Shown here: in pieces, positions 10,702 through 18,714 of the stretch | Position numbering within the stretch: position 1 is the stretch's first letter | Layout of the letters: every line of letters begins with the position of its first letter | DNA from: a virus | IMG/VR virus record: IMGVR_UViG_3300027743_000091 | Coordinates: 1-23,249 of that record | DNA: 23,249 nt | Direction: 5' to 3' (one strand) | Translations under genes and position numbers: made by a program | Notes under the pieces: generated by a model | What the model saw: only the letters and a program-made list of their open reading frames with translations | Told to the model about the DNA's origin: nothing | The model's database searches: none

Positions 10702-11950
10702 ATGGCGTGATCCACGCGGGCATCCACGCCGCGATCCACGTCCGCAGACGATGCATCACAGACGGGCTTGCTTCCGGTTTTGTATCTCGAAATGAGTCTG
10801 CTTGAGCTTGCACTTCCAGCCGCGTCACTTCCGCTAACAACGCCTGAATCAGCGCGTCGTGATGCTGCCAGCCCGTGATCAGGTCGGGGACATATTTCGA
10901 GTAATCGACGCCCCACGGTTTGGTTAAGCGTCCCTGATCGTCTACCTCGTCACTCCCGACACTGACCGCAAACGGCGCGACTAGTTGTGCCTCTTGCGCG
11001 AATACGCCGCGCCCTTGTGTGCCATCCGACTTCCAGAGGAAATTGTGAATCACCGTGTCCCGGAGCACGGCGGTATTCGTGTGCTCATACAGGGGGGTTT
11101 TCAGGCGGGCATCACTGGTGGTTAGGTACGCCGTCGCCGCCCCAGTGGTTTGGATCGATCCCACAAACCCATTCCCGTTATAGAAATAAACGACGTTCAC
11201 CGCCGCCGTCCCCGCCTGACCAATCGCCATTGCCCCCGGCGTTAAGGTCGTAAAGGTCTGCCCACCGGTAAACGGCGTCCCCGGCCCCACCGTGAAACAC
11301 CCCGCGCCGGGATCGGTGGTCCCGCCCCAACTGAACCCGCCCGATTGGTGGATGCGCCCGCGTTCGGCGGCCGGGCCGGTATAAAAAATGATGCCCCCAC
11401 CGGCCACATTCCCCGCCGCCACTTGGAGACACCCCGGCAGCCCCGCCGCTTCATTGCCAATCGTGGCAATAAAGGCCCCGCGATCCACGCCCGTGGCCCC
11501 GCCGCCCGACACTTGCACTTGGCCCGTATCCGCCCCGTCGTTCGTCCCGGCGGACAAGGTGCCTAAGTTCGCAAAACGAATCCCGCCCGCCACGGAGAGG
11601 TTCCCCGCCGTCGCCAGTTGGGGGAAGTTCACGCCGCTTTCAATGTCGGTCAGGGACTTGGCGGTAATCGTCGCGGCAATCAGGTCGCCGGCGACGATCG
11701 TCCGCGCCGTCGTGCCTTCCTGCACGCGCGTGATCATCAGGGTGTCGGTCGCGCGGGCCGTGACGCGGACCACTTCCGCCGTCGTCGGGTCCGGCAGCAG
11801 ATCCGCCGGCCACACGGTCGCATTGAACGGGGCGGCGGGAAAGCGCGCCCCTTCGCCGGCGCCGACCGTGAGCGTCGTCCCCGAGCTGGCCGGGCTCGGC
11901 GCCGTGGCGACCGTCGCGATCGCAAGATTCTTGTGGGCATCAAACGCCAT
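10700..11950 (-). CDS. Tail fibre with C-terminal S74 intramolecular chaperone
   Basis: The protein has 416 residues. The N-terminal 100 residues (MAFDAHKNLAIATVATAPSP, then VQEGTTARTI) resemble the tail-attachment part of phage fibres. A Gly/Ala/Thr-rich beta-type stalk runs to about 270. Residues 277-385 are a peptidase S74 domain: TTSDARLKT places the catalytic Ser279 and Asp280, followed by FLWKSDG, GVFAQEAQ and a final helix (DALIQALLAEVTRLEV). This domain trimerises the fibre and then cuts itself off. About 30 residues follow the helix. The DNA encoding the C-terminus (10740-10820) is clearly poorer in GC than its neighbours, which suggests a transferred module. The start lies two bases after the upstream stop, with GGTGG before it. 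Confidence 0.88.
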   Translation of the reverse strand: MAFDAHKNLAIATVATAPSPASSGTTLTVGAGEGARFPAAPFNATVWPADLLPDPTTAEVVRVTARATDTLMITRVQEGTTARTIVAGDLIAATITAKSLTDIESGVNFPQLATAGNLSVAGGIRFANLGTLSAGTNDGADTGQVQVSGGGATGVDRGAFIATIGNEAAGLPGCLQVAAGNVAGGGIIFYTGPAAERGRIHQSGGFSWGGTTDPGAGCFTVGPGTPFTGGQTFTTLTPGAMAIGQAGTAAVNVVYFYNGNGFVGSIQTTGAATAYLTTSDARLKTPLYEHTNTAVLRDTVIHNFLWKSDGTQGRGVFAQEAQLVAPFAVSVGSDEVDDQGRLTKPWGVDYSKYVPDLITGWQHHDALIQALLAEVTRLEVQAQADSFRDTKPEASPSVMHRLRTWIAAWMPAWITP

Positions 11951-11951
11951 A

Positions 11952-12386
11952 TCAGGCCACCGTAATCACAAGCGCGCCCGCGGGAAAGCGCGGCGACGGA
12001 TCGCCATTGAGAACCTCGCGCGCGGTACTGAGCGCGCCCCACACGAGCGGGTTCCCGCCGGTCGCGGCATCAAACAGCGCGAAGTGCGTCACCGTGCCCC
12101 AGTCGGAGGTCGGGACCGGAAACGTCACGACGACCGCGTTACTGGTCGCGCCGCCCGACCCGCTCGACGCGCCCGTCGTCCCGCCCTGGGTCGCGGTCCA
12201 GTTGGTATCCAAGGGCGGGAGGTTGACGCGCGCATACCCGCCGCCGGCGACCTCGGTCCCGCCGCCGGCGTCACTCGGCGCCGCGGTATAGAGCGCGACA
12301 TAGAGGGCCGCCGGTTTCGCGAGACTCGCCGCGCGGAACAGGTGATCGACGAGTTTGTTTTCAAGGTAATTGGTAGCGTTGGCCAT
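11952..12386 (-). CDS. Conserved phage structural protein, fibre-associated
   Basis: The 144 residues follow a pattern I know from many phages. The start ANATNYLENKLVDHLFRA is followed by ALYVALYTAAPSDAGGG and EVAGGGYARV, a low-complexity Gly/Ser/Thr loop, VVVTFPVPTSDWGTVTHFALFD and a final beta segment. These are small virion proteins encoded beside tail fibres, probably an adaptor or a minor tail component. AGGAA lies before the ATG, inside the end of the tape-measure gene, and TAA and ATG are adjacent. The S74 fibre gene follows after a single base, so the pair is likely co-expressed and may interact. Confidence 0.8.
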   Translation of the reverse strand: MANATNYLENKLVDHLFRAASLAKPAALYVALYTAAPSDAGGGTEVAGGGYARVNLPPLDTNWTATQGGTTGASSGSGGATSNAVVVTFPVPTSDWGTVTHFALFDAATGGNPLVWGALSTAREVLNGDPSPRFPAGALVITVA

Positions 12387-14060
12387 TTACGCGGTTCCTA
12401 ACTGGGTGCCGGCGCGGACCTGGCGCATGATGAGTTCCGCGACCCGGCGCGCGAGATTCGACTCCGAGTCGACCAGGTTAAAGGTATTGTTCACGGTCGC
12501 GCCGAGCCCCTGGCCGCGGGGAAAGACCGACGTCCCGGGCGGGAGGTTGGCGAGGACCTCGCCGCCGTGGACCTTCGCCAGGCCACCGGCGAAGTTCTCA
12601 ATCCCGCCCGCGAATCCCGGGATCGGCGAAAAGGCGCCGCCGAGCCGCGCCTGGTTCTCGAGGGTCGACGTCGTCGTAAAGAGGGAGTTCTGATTCAGGA
12701 GCGCATTCGAGGCGTTGGTGTATTGCATCAACTCGATCCAGCCCTCGATCGCGTCCTTACTGAGTTCGACACTGGCCGCGACGCCCTGATAGGCCGCGTC
12801 GACATGCCAGGCGCTTTCGGCGTGCGCGTCATTCGCGACCGTCGCGGCCTCGACGGCCTCACCGGCTTTCATCCACGCATCAATCACTGCCTGGTCGGCC
12901 GCCTTATCCGCGGCGGACCCGGGCGCCATCTTGAGCGCGGCAATATAGGCGGCGTCCCCGGTGAGCTGAAACGAATCGATCAGCGCGGCGTTCGACTTCT
13001 GGAGCGCGGCGCCGGCCCCGGCCGCCTCCTCTTGTTTCTTGACAAAGTCATTGACCTGGCGCATCCAGCCCGCGCCCGCCGACTGTTTCGCATTGAAGGC
13101 GTCCGCCTCCATCTTGGCGGCGTCGGCATTCATCAGCGCCAGCTGGTTCGCGTTTTTGGTTTCGCTCATCAACTTCTGATAGGCCTTGTCGAGCGCGGCG
13201 GCCTCCGCCTCCTTAGCCGCCGCCAGTTTGGCGGATTCGCGGGCGTGTTCCGCGGTCGCGGCGGCGGCGTCCTTCTGGCCCTGGGCGAGGATCTCGAGGG
13301 CCTTGGCGTGGACGCCATACTTATTCGTGAGCTGTTCGGTTTTCGCGCCGGCCTCGACCGCGATCGCGATCTCAATCTTCTGGGCCTCGGTCAGGTTGCG
13401 GACTTCGCGATGCGCGTCGGCGAGCTTCTCGCGCCAGTTGATATTCGCGTCGGTCGTCTTTTTCGTTTCCTCGGCGATGAATTTGATCGCGCCGGCGTAA
13501 CTAATCCCCTGTTTGGCGCCCATCTCGAGGGCCTTATTGATCGTGTCCAGTTTCGCGCCGGCGGTTTCGCCCGCGACCGAGCCAATCAGGCCCAGACTCT
13601 CGCCGACCTGCTGGATCGCGGCATCGAGACCGAGAAAGTCCGAGATGATCCCGCCAATTTTCCAACCCGTGACGGCCGCCGTGAAGATGGCGCCGGCGGT
13701 CCCCAGGACACCCAGTGAGGCGGCGCCCGCGCTCGCCGCCGTGCCGATCTCGAGGAGGCCGGCGACTTGCGGGCCGACACTCAGGCCGACCGCTTTCATC
13801 GCGTTATTGACACTCAGATAGGAGGCCGACAGCCCGGCCATCGTCGAACTAGTCGCGGTCACCGTCGTGTTCAGGTCCTGGATCCGCCCGCCCGCGGCGC
13901 CGATCTGGTTGAGCATCTTCTCCTGCGAGTCCGCCATCAGGCGGAGAGAGGACGCCGTGCGGCCGCCGGCGGCCTCGAGCCCGCCGAGCGCGGCCTCGGA
14001 TTGCTTGACGGCTTTATCGAAGTTCGAGAAGTCCGCCTGGAAAACGCCGGTGACCGCCAT
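12387..14060 (-). CDS. Tail tape measure protein
   Basis: The tape measure sets tail length and fills the tail tube. The protein has 557 residues. It begins with the usual MAVTGVFQADFSNFDKAVK helix, then has a long helical part with hydrophobic segments at about 85-150 (GLLEIGTAASAGAASLGVLG) and an Ala/Lys/Glu-rich coiled region at about 200-350. It ends with the Gly-rich motif FAGGIENFAGGLAKVHGGE and LPPGTSVFPRG, typical of tape measures. It is short for the family. At roughly 1.5 angstrom per residue the tail would be near 85 nm, an inference from known proportionality. It directly follows the chaperone pair. GGCGGAG precedes the ATG. Confidence 0.9.
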   Translation of the reverse strand: MAVTGVFQADFSNFDKAVKQSEAALGGLEAAGGRTASSLRLMADSQEKMLNQIGAAGGRIQDLNTTVTATSSTMAGLSASYLSVNNAMKAVGLSVGPQVAGLLEIGTAASAGAASLGVLGTAGAIFTAAVTGWKIGGIISDFLGLDAAIQQVGESLGLIGSVAGETAGAKLDTINKALEMGAKQGISYAGAIKFIAEETKKTTDANINWREKLADAHREVRNLTEAQKIEIAIAVEAGAKTEQLTNKYGVHAKALEILAQGQKDAAAATAEHARESAKLAAAKEAEAAALDKAYQKLMSETKNANQLALMNADAAKMEADAFNAKQSAGAGWMRQVNDFVKKQEEAAGAGAALQKSNAALIDSFQLTGDAAYIAALKMAPGSAADKAADQAVIDAWMKAGEAVEAATVANDAHAESAWHVDAAYQGVAASVELSKDAIEGWIELMQYTNASNALLNQNSLFTTTSTLENQARLGGAFSPIPGFAGGIENFAGGLAKVHGGEVLANLPPGTSVFPRGQGLGATVNNTFNLVDSESNLARRVAELIMRQVRAGTQLGTA

Positions 14061-14192
14061 TTAGTCGCGCTCCGCCTGGTCGTGTTCGGCGACGAGCGCC
14101 TCAACGAGCACCTGGTGGACGTCGGCGTCCATATCGCGGACCCACTCGTAGCGCCAGCCAAAGCGCCGCGCGATCGTCAGGTCCGAGATCAC
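14061..14192 (-). CDS. T-like tail assembly chaperone frame (43 codons)
   Basis: The frame begins with GTG overlapping the TGA of the chaperone gene and ends TAA directly before the tape-measure ATG. Its sequence (RRFGWRYEWVRDMDADV, then LVEALVAEHDQ) has the look of the C-terminal extension made by frameshifting between tail gene G and the tape measure. It lies in the -1 frame relative to G, and no stop separates it from the A9 slippery run. It may therefore be made only as the C-terminus of a 170-residue fusion; independent initiation at the GTG is possible but has no good ribosome site. Confidence 0.65.
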   Translation of the reverse strand: MISDLTIARRFGWRYEWVRDMDADVHQVLVEALVAEHDQAERD

Positions 14193-14572
14193 GGCGTCTC
14201 TCCAACCGTTTTTTTTTCGGCGTCGCGCGCCGATTGCATCGCGCTTTCGTGCGCTTCGATCGCACTCCGGATCTCGGCGAAACTGTCGGGATCAAGCGAG
14301 TCGATCACGTGCTGGAGGTCGTCGGCGGCGAGGTCGCGGATCTCGACGCGCGATCCCGCGTCGTCGGTCAGGGTCCAGTCCAGCAGATACGCCAGGATGG
14401 TCCCGATCCCGATCATGAGCGGGTTGGTCCGATAGCGCCCGTCCCCGTTCGCGGTATACATGCGCGCAAATTGCGCCCGCTGTTCGCCGGCGGTGAGGCG
14501 TTCGCGCACGATCAGCTGATCGCCGTTGGCGAGCGTGAGCGTCTTGGTCTGCGGGCGAACAAAGCGCGACAT
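14189..14572 (-). CDS. Tail assembly chaperone (G-like)
   Basis: The protein has 127 residues and is placed exactly where lambda G-type chaperones lie, between the tail tube and the tape measure. Its start MSRFVRPQTKTLTLANGDQLIVRERLT is typical of this class, as is the helical middle (GEQRAQFARMYTA, then PLMIGIGTILAYLLDWTL) and the charged end (IEAHESAMQSARDAEKK). These proteins coat the tape measure during tail assembly. The ATG at 14572 shares its A with the upstream TGA; a TTG one codon earlier is less likely. The run GAA AAA AAA A near the 3' end is a frameshift site. Confidence 0.82.
   Translation of the reverse strand: MSRFVRPQTKTLTLANGDQLIVRERLTAGEQRAQFARMYTANGDGRYRTNPLMIGIGTILAYLLDWTLTDDAGSRVEIRDLAADDLQHVIDSLDPDSFAEIRSAIEAHESAMQSARDAEKKTVGETP
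14209..14218 (-). promoter_or_regulatory. Programmed -1 frameshift slippery site (A9)
   Basis: In the G frame the codons read GAA AAA AAA ACG, so A-AAA-AAA fits the X-XXY-YYZ slippery rule. A -1 slip gives AAC GGT TGG and continues through the T-like frame to TAA at 14061, with a 513-base path and no intervening stop. This is the conserved G/GT arrangement of tail chaperones, seen here in sequence but not tested. Confidence 0.7.
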
Positions 14573-14862
14573 CAATAATCCTCTCGAGGCCCGAGGGTCG
14601 CGGTGAGGCGATCCCCGTCGATCCGAAACTCCTCAATCGGCCACACGGAGCGGCCGCGGCCAAACGCCGCGACGAACAATAGCGGGCGTTGGGCCATCTT
14701 GAATTTGTCCGACCCGACAATCCGCGCCGCCAGGGCCCATTTCGGTTTGACGCCCCGCGGCGTCGCCGCCTGGCGCATCAGGGTCCAGCCCTCGACGCCG
14801 GCGGCGATGTAATACGCCCAACGGATCTCGGCGCCCTGGCCGCGAATCAGTCCCGGGTTCAC
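14572..14862 (-). CDS. Conserved hypothetical tail-region protein, 96 residues
   Basis: I do not recognise a named family. The GTG at 14862 was chosen because it lies five bases after the stop of the tail-tube gene; the longer frame overlaps that gene and looks non-coding in its first 44 codons. The protein has the segments IRWAYYIAAGVEGWTLMRQAA, KPKWALAARIVGSDKFKM, RPLLFVAAFGRGRSVWPIEEF and DRLTATLGP, which suggest a small alpha/beta fold. It sits between tail tube and chaperone, where many siphophages have a small protein of unknown role. The ribosome site is weak. Confidence 0.65.
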   Translation of the reverse strand: MNPGLIRGQGAEIRWAYYIAAGVEGWTLMRQAATPRGVKPKWALAARIVGSDKFKMAQRPLLFVAAFGRGRSVWPIEEFRIDGDRLTATLGPREDY

Positions 14863-14867
14863 GGCGC

Positions 14868-15380
14868 CTAGCGGGCGATCGCGTCCTGACCCGGGGCGCC
14901 GTAGCGTTCCCCGAGGCGCTGCTGGTTCTCGCGGTCCCGATCGGCACTCCGGGTGCGCGACAGGTCCATCAGGATCGCGGGCTCCATCACCCAATTCCCG
15001 GCCGCGTCGAATTTGCTGGACCAGGTCACCGCGCCCTTGGCACTGACCGAAATCGCGCCGTCGATATTGCCCAGGCCCTTAAACAGAAACGTCGGCTCGA
15101 GCGTGTTGGGGATCAGCGTGATCATCGCGGCGACGTCCCCGAAGATGACCGAGAACAGTTGATCGGGCGTCGTCGCGGAGTCCCAGCAGCCCGTCATCGA
15201 TCCGGAGTAACTCGGGAGCCCTAACACGCTCTGCTTGTTGGTGTCCTGAAAGCAGGTGACATCCACGCGGTCCTTCGCGAGGTCGAGGTCCCACGAGTCC
15301 GTCGACGCCAGCGACGTGCCGGTCGCGCCGCCCGTGGGATCCAGGAGGACGTCGCCTTTCTTACCGTGAATACGAGCCAT
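14868..15380 (-). CDS. Major tail tube protein
   Basis: The protein has 170 residues, in the normal range for siphophage tube proteins. The N-terminus MARIHGKKGDVLLDPTGG, then SWDLDLAKDRVDVTCFQDTNKQ and LPSYSGSMTGCWD, is the recurrent tube pattern in which a beta-barrel strand is followed by a loop that contacts the next ring. The middle (LFKGLGNIDGAISVSAKGAVTWSSKF) completes the barrel, and a charged helical tail ends the protein. CCGAAAGGATTCT before the ATG is a strong ribosome site, fitting a protein needed in many copies. It follows the tail terminator and precedes the chaperones. Confidence 0.85.
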   Translation of the reverse strand: MARIHGKKGDVLLDPTGGATGTSLASTDSWDLDLAKDRVDVTCFQDTNKQSVLGLPSYSGSMTGCWDSATTPDQLFSVIFGDVAAMITLIPNTLEPTFLFKGLGNIDGAISVSAKGAVTWSSKFDAAGNWVMEPAILMDLSRTRSADRDRENQQRLGERYGAPGQDAIAR

Positions 15381-15400
15381 AAGAGAATCCTTTCGGGCGG

Positions 15401-15838
15401 TTAATCGGGACTGGCGAACACTTCGTAGTCGGCGCCGGCGATCTGCCAGCGTGAATCGTTGTCGATCGGATCGATCTGCACGTCGGGGCCGACGCGATCG
15501 ACCCGCAGCGTCGACATATGCGTATAGCCGGCCATGGGGAGGACCGTGTCCTCGAGCAGCTGGTGGATCCGATAGGCCGCGGCATTCGCCGGCGCGGGGG
15601 TTTTCGACAGGACCCAGGCCGTCACGCGATACTGAAAGGTTTCATAGAGCGGCGCGCGGAATGCTTCGGTATCTTCGTGCGTCTGGTTCTGCACAATCAC
15701 GAACCCGGTCCGCGGCGGGCGCGACGCCGGCGCGGTCGTGAGCCACACGCCATCGGGGACCAGGGCCGTGAGCGTCGCATCCGCGGCCAGGGCGGCGATG
15801 ATCGCGGCGTCGACAGCGGCGACGTTAGCGACGGACAT
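15401..15838 (-). CDS. Tail terminator / tail completion protein (DUF3168-like)
   Basis: The protein has 145 residues. It begins with a helix (VDAAIIAALAADATLTALVPDGVWL) and continues with strands (TGFVIVQNQTHED, ETFQYRVTAWVLSK), a helix (ANAAAYRIHQLLED) and a final sheet. This is the gpU / DUF3168 tail terminator fold, which caps the tail tube at the head-proximal end. Position supports it, between the gp10-like protein and the tube. The start overlaps the upstream gene by 14 bases, and AGGTGG precedes the ATG. Confidence 0.83.
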   Translation of the reverse strand: MSVANVAAVDAAIIAALAADATLTALVPDGVWLTTAPASRPPRTGFVIVQNQTHEDTEAFRAPLYETFQYRVTAWVLSKTPAPANAAAYRIHQLLEDTVLPMAGYTHMSTLRVDRVGPDVQIDPIDNDSRWQIAGADYEVFASPD

Positions 15839-16289
15839 CCAGGCCCACCTGTTCGATCACCGCCGTGAGGTCCTCGTACATCTCGCGCCGCCGCCGGACC
15901 ACAATCGGCACGAAGATATTCGCGCCAGGCATAAAGCCACGGTTCGCCGGTTTCTTTAACAGTTGCTTATTGCGACTAATGTTGTAGCGGACGACGGTCC
16001 CCACTTCAAACAACGTCGCATGTTGGGCGGTCGATCGGACCGCCAGGCGCACGGAATATGGTTTGTGCGCCGTCTCCCGGCGGACCCGGACCCCCTTCCG
16101 CAGGTTCCCGCCTTCATACTCATCATCCCCGGGGCCGACCGGATACGCCTCCCGGATCTCCGCCGCCGACCCCTCGGCCGCCTCGGCGATGATCGCCTCC
16201 GCCAGCTCGGTCATTTCCTGCGGGAGTTCGAGGAGCCGCTTCCGGAGGTCGTCGAGGCCGATCCATTTGATCGTCGCGATCGCGCTCAT
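15825..16289 (-). CDS. HK97 gp10-like head-tail joining protein
   Basis: The protein has 154 residues. It starts with a strand (ATIKWIGLDDLRKRLLELP), followed by a long helix (EMTELAEAIIAEAAEGSAAEIREAYP) and a beta region with GNLRKGVRVRR, ATLFEVGTVVRYN and MPGANIFVPIVVRRRREM. The FEVGT motif and the end pattern are characteristic of HK97 gp10 family tail-completion proteins. It connects neck and tail tube. It is coupled to the head closure gene by ATGA and has AGGGGA upstream. Confidence 0.87.
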   Translation of the reverse strand: MSAIATIKWIGLDDLRKRLLELPQEMTELAEAIIAEAAEGSAAEIREAYPVGPGDDEYEGGNLRKGVRVRRETAHKPYSVRLAVRSTAQHATLFEVGTVVRYNISRNKQLLKKPANRGFMPGANIFVPIVVRRRREMYEDLTAVIEQVGLDVRR

Positions 16290-16618
16290 GGGGTCCCCTG
16301 TTCGACGGCCATTAACTCCATCGTCGGCGGGCGATCGTCGACCGCGGTCGCGGCGGTGATCTGGTAGGTCTTGCCGTTATAGAGCATCCGGGTCCGGGTC
16401 GTGACGCCTGGGTGATAGTGGCCGCGCACGGTCGCGAGGACCGCGGTCATCACCGTCCCGCCTGAGGATCGTTCCTGGTCCGTCGCGGACACGGGCGCGA
16501 TCTGGACTTTCCACGTCGGCGGCGTCAGGTCGTGCCAGGTTTGGGTATAGCCGCCGACCCCGTCGGGGACGTCGACCGGGTCCTGGAAGGTCACGAGGTG
16601 TTTGTAGTCGCCGATCAT
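16286..16618 (-). CDS. Head closure / head-tail adaptor protein
   Basis: The ATG at 16618 (MIGDYKHLVTFQDPVDVPDG) was chosen because it overlaps the upstream stop as ATGA and because the segment matches the usual N-terminus of the family. The 110-residue protein has the pattern of SPP1 gp16-like head closure proteins (phage head-tail joining family): VTFQDP, GGYTQTWHDLTPPTWKVQI, then QERSSGGTVMTAVLATVRGHYHPGV, TRTRMLYNGKTYQI and DRPPTMELMAVE. It closes the portal-connector channel and offers the docking site for the tail. Confidence 0.88.
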   Translation of the reverse strand: MIGDYKHLVTFQDPVDVPDGVGGYTQTWHDLTPPTWKVQIAPVSATDQERSSGGTVMTAVLATVRGHYHPGVTTRTRMLYNGKTYQITAATAVDDRPPTMELMAVEQGTP

Positions 16619-16941
16619 GCGATCCCTGGCGTGTGATACCGCGCGAGGAGGAGTTTGATCCGCTCCCAAAATTTCGGGAAGTCTGTCTCATCGTCGCCGC
16701 GGTCCTGATAGAGCCGGCCGAGAAGTAATTTAATCGCCGCGGTGACATCGCCGGGCGCCGTCGTCGGATCGACCCACGTCTCCGCCAGGCCGCCGGCGCC
16801 CTTGAGAAACCGGAGGATCGTGTCCTCGGCCTCGTTCAGTTGATCCTGGAGTTCCTCGTCCGCGGGATCGCCCGGCGGGAGCGTGATATTCAAGTGGGCC
16901 TTCGCTTGTGTCAGCGTGACCAGTTTCGCGGTCGCCGGCAT
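16615..16941 (-). CDS. Head-tail connector (gp6-like)
   Basis: The protein has 108 residues. The start TAKLVTLTQAKAHLNITLPPGDPADEE is the hallmark of gp6-like connectors, as are the helices DQLNEAEDTILRFLKG and VTAAIKLLLGRLYQDRGD. Such proteins form the ring under the portal. The ATG shares its A with the upstream TGA, and AAGGAG lies eight bases before it, so the start is firm. It is followed by head closure, gp10 and terminator genes in the standard order. Confidence 0.9.
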   Translation of the reverse strand: MPATAKLVTLTQAKAHLNITLPPGDPADEELQDQLNEAEDTILRFLKGAGGLAETWVDPTTAPGDVTAAIKLLLGRLYQDRGDDETDFPKFWERIKLLLARYHTPGIA

Positions 16942-17360
16942 CAGCGCGACTCCTTCGCGTCCTTCCCGCGTTTACAGATCAAGCGCCAGGCACTCGAGCG
17001 GCCCGGGCGGTCGGTCGTCGTCGCGGCCTTGCAGAGCCAGAGCGAGCCGTCGTCCGTCACGACGTCGCCGCCGGTGTAGGTCGCGCCCTGCTCATAGACG
17101 TCCTTGTAGCTATCGGCGAATTTCCCCATCGGGCCGGGCGGGCCTGGCGGGCCGGCGGCGCCGTCCTGGCCATCCTTGCCGGGAACACCGTCCGCGCCGG
17201 CGGGACCGGGGAGGGGCGCGCGCGCCTTCAGCTCGGCGAGTTCTGCGGTGACGGTCGCCAGGTCGCGCCGGAGCGTCTGGACCTCGGCTTGATGGGGTTG
17301 CATCGCCGCCTTCAGCGACAGGCCGACGACCGTCGCGACATCCTCAAGCTGCACGGGCAT
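16941..17360 (-). CDS. Coiled-coil, collagen-like and carbohydrate-binding-like virion protein
   Basis: The 139 residues fall into three parts. Residues 21-46 are a heptad-like helix (EVQTLRRDLATVTAELAELK). Residues 52-78 are nine Gly-X-Y triplets. Residues 81-130 look like a carbohydrate-binding module of the chitin-binding 5/12 type (KDVYEQGATYTGGDVV, DDGSLWLCKAATTTD, SSAWRLICK). The layout suggests a trimeric rod with a binding head. Proteins of this build, placed between portal and connector, are known from other phages and probably decorate the head or neck, where they may hold the particle to surface glycans. The start overlaps the portal end by 17 bases. The role is inferred. Confidence 0.75.
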   Translation of the reverse strand: MPVQLEDVATVVGLSLKAAMQPHQAEVQTLRRDLATVTAELAELKARAPLPGPAGADGVPGKDGQDGAAGPPGPPGPMGKFADSYKDVYEQGATYTGGDVVTDDGSLWLCKAATTTDRPGRSSAWRLICKRGKDAKESR

Positions 17361-18714
17361 AGATCACCATCGCCTTTTCATGCATCCGGGTAATCTCCTC
17401 CGCGCTGGCGGGCTCGTCGTCATCCGCCGGCGGGAGGGCCAGCGTCGGCGGCGCGCCGGGGAGTTCGGGGATCGGCCGGCCGGCGAGTTGCTCGAGCGGC
17501 CAGTACTGCTGTTGCATATAGGGCGTGTGCCCGCCGGGGACCGGGGCGAGGCCGAAATACTTTTTCCGCGCCTCGTTGATCGTCATCCCGCCCGAGCTGA
17601 TCGCCTTCGCCGCCGCCTCGTTTTTCGAGAGCGAATCCATTCGCATCAGGTCATCCAGATCGAACTCGGTCCCGTAGGGTTTGGGCAGCTCGAGGCCTTC
17701 GTCGAGCGACAGCTCGAGGTTCTCGATCTTCTCCTGGAGACACTGCGAGTAGTACTGGATCGTCAGCGGTTCGATGTTGGCGTAGGGCGGCGGGTCGCCG
17801 ATCGAAATCATGTAGGGCTGAATGTGAAAGCAACTACAGACGGTCGTCGCCGACCATTGCAGTTGCTCGATCAGTTGCGCGTCGGCGGCGTTGACCGCCA
17901 TCTGTTCGTAGGTGAGCCCGTGCGACAGGAGCGCGACTTTGCCGGCGTTGTCGCCGCTGTAGCCGGCCATCCAGCGTTCTTTCAGATCCGCCGCTTGCGC
18001 GTCGGTGAGGTCCTGGGGCGTCGTGAGGATCCCGCTCGGTTGGGAGCCGTTGCGGAAAAACGCCGTCGCGCCGTTTTGAATGGCGAGCCCTTGCGACGCC
18101 GCGACCCCACACGCATAGATCGGACTGACGCCGACCAAGGGGTGATAGAGCGGGACCATCTTGTCGTGAATGATCTCGCGCGCGGGGACGACGACCTTGT
18201 CCTCGAGCGTCGCCAGGTCGTCGCGTTGCAATTCGTAAAAGACCTCGCCGTTCGGCGACACCATCGGGACGACGCGCGTCGGGTCGAGCACATAGAGCGC
18301 GACGACGACGCCGCGCGCGTCGCGTTCCTTCAAGACGTAGGTATTGCCGTGGACCAGTTTCGACATCATCCAATGCGTGATGAATTGGATCCGGTTCTGG
18401 TAACGGTTGGGTTTCTTGAGGACCGGGGAAAACGCGGGGGAGGTCGTCTCCGTCCAGATGCCATCGTCGTCGACCTGGACGAGCCGGAGGCCGAGCTTCG
18501 CAATGTCGGAGGCGATGAGCGTCGCACACGCAAAGACGGCGGAGTAGGTGAGCGACGTCTCGGCGGTGATCTCCTGGTTCTGTTGCCAGGCGCCCGTGAA
18601 GGGCTCACGGACGATCGGCCACCAGCCGCCGCGCGTCATGGATCGGACCGGCGTCGCGACCAGGCCCAGGACCTTGGTCACGAGATCGACAAATCCGCGG
18701 CGACTAATGTCCAT
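17344..18714 (-). CDS. Portal protein (HK97 family)
   Basis: The portal is a dodecameric ring at one head vertex through which DNA enters and leaves. The 456 residues match HK97-type portals: TAETSLTYSAVFACATLIASDIAKLGLRL near the N-terminus, KKPNRYQNRIQFITHWMMSKLVHGNTYV, VLDPTRVVPMVSPNGEVFYE, FFRNGSQPSGILTTPQDLT and EWDLDDLMRMDSLSKNEAA-type sequence near the end. ACGGGAGTGA precedes the ATG. Unusually, it follows the protease-capsid gene and does not precede it; the two are separated by a 101-base structured gap. Confidence 0.93.
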   Translation of the reverse strand: MDISRRGFVDLVTKVLGLVATPVRSMTRGGWWPIVREPFTGAWQQNQEITAETSLTYSAVFACATLIASDIAKLGLRLVQVDDDGIWTETTSPAFSPVLKKPNRYQNRIQFITHWMMSKLVHGNTYVLKERDARGVVVALYVLDPTRVVPMVSPNGEVFYELQRDDLATLEDKVVVPAREIIHDKMVPLYHPLVGVSPIYACGVAASQGLAIQNGATAFFRNGSQPSGILTTPQDLTDAQAADLKERWMAGYSGDNAGKVALLSHGLTYEQMAVNAADAQLIEQLQWSATTVCSCFHIQPYMISIGDPPPYANIEPLTIQYYSQCLQEKIENLELSLDEGLELPKPYGTEFDLDDLMRMDSLSKNEAAAKAISSGGMTINEARKKYFGLAPVPGGHTPYMQQQYWPLEQLAGRPIPELPGAPPTLALPPADDDEPASAEEITRMHEKAMVIYARAA

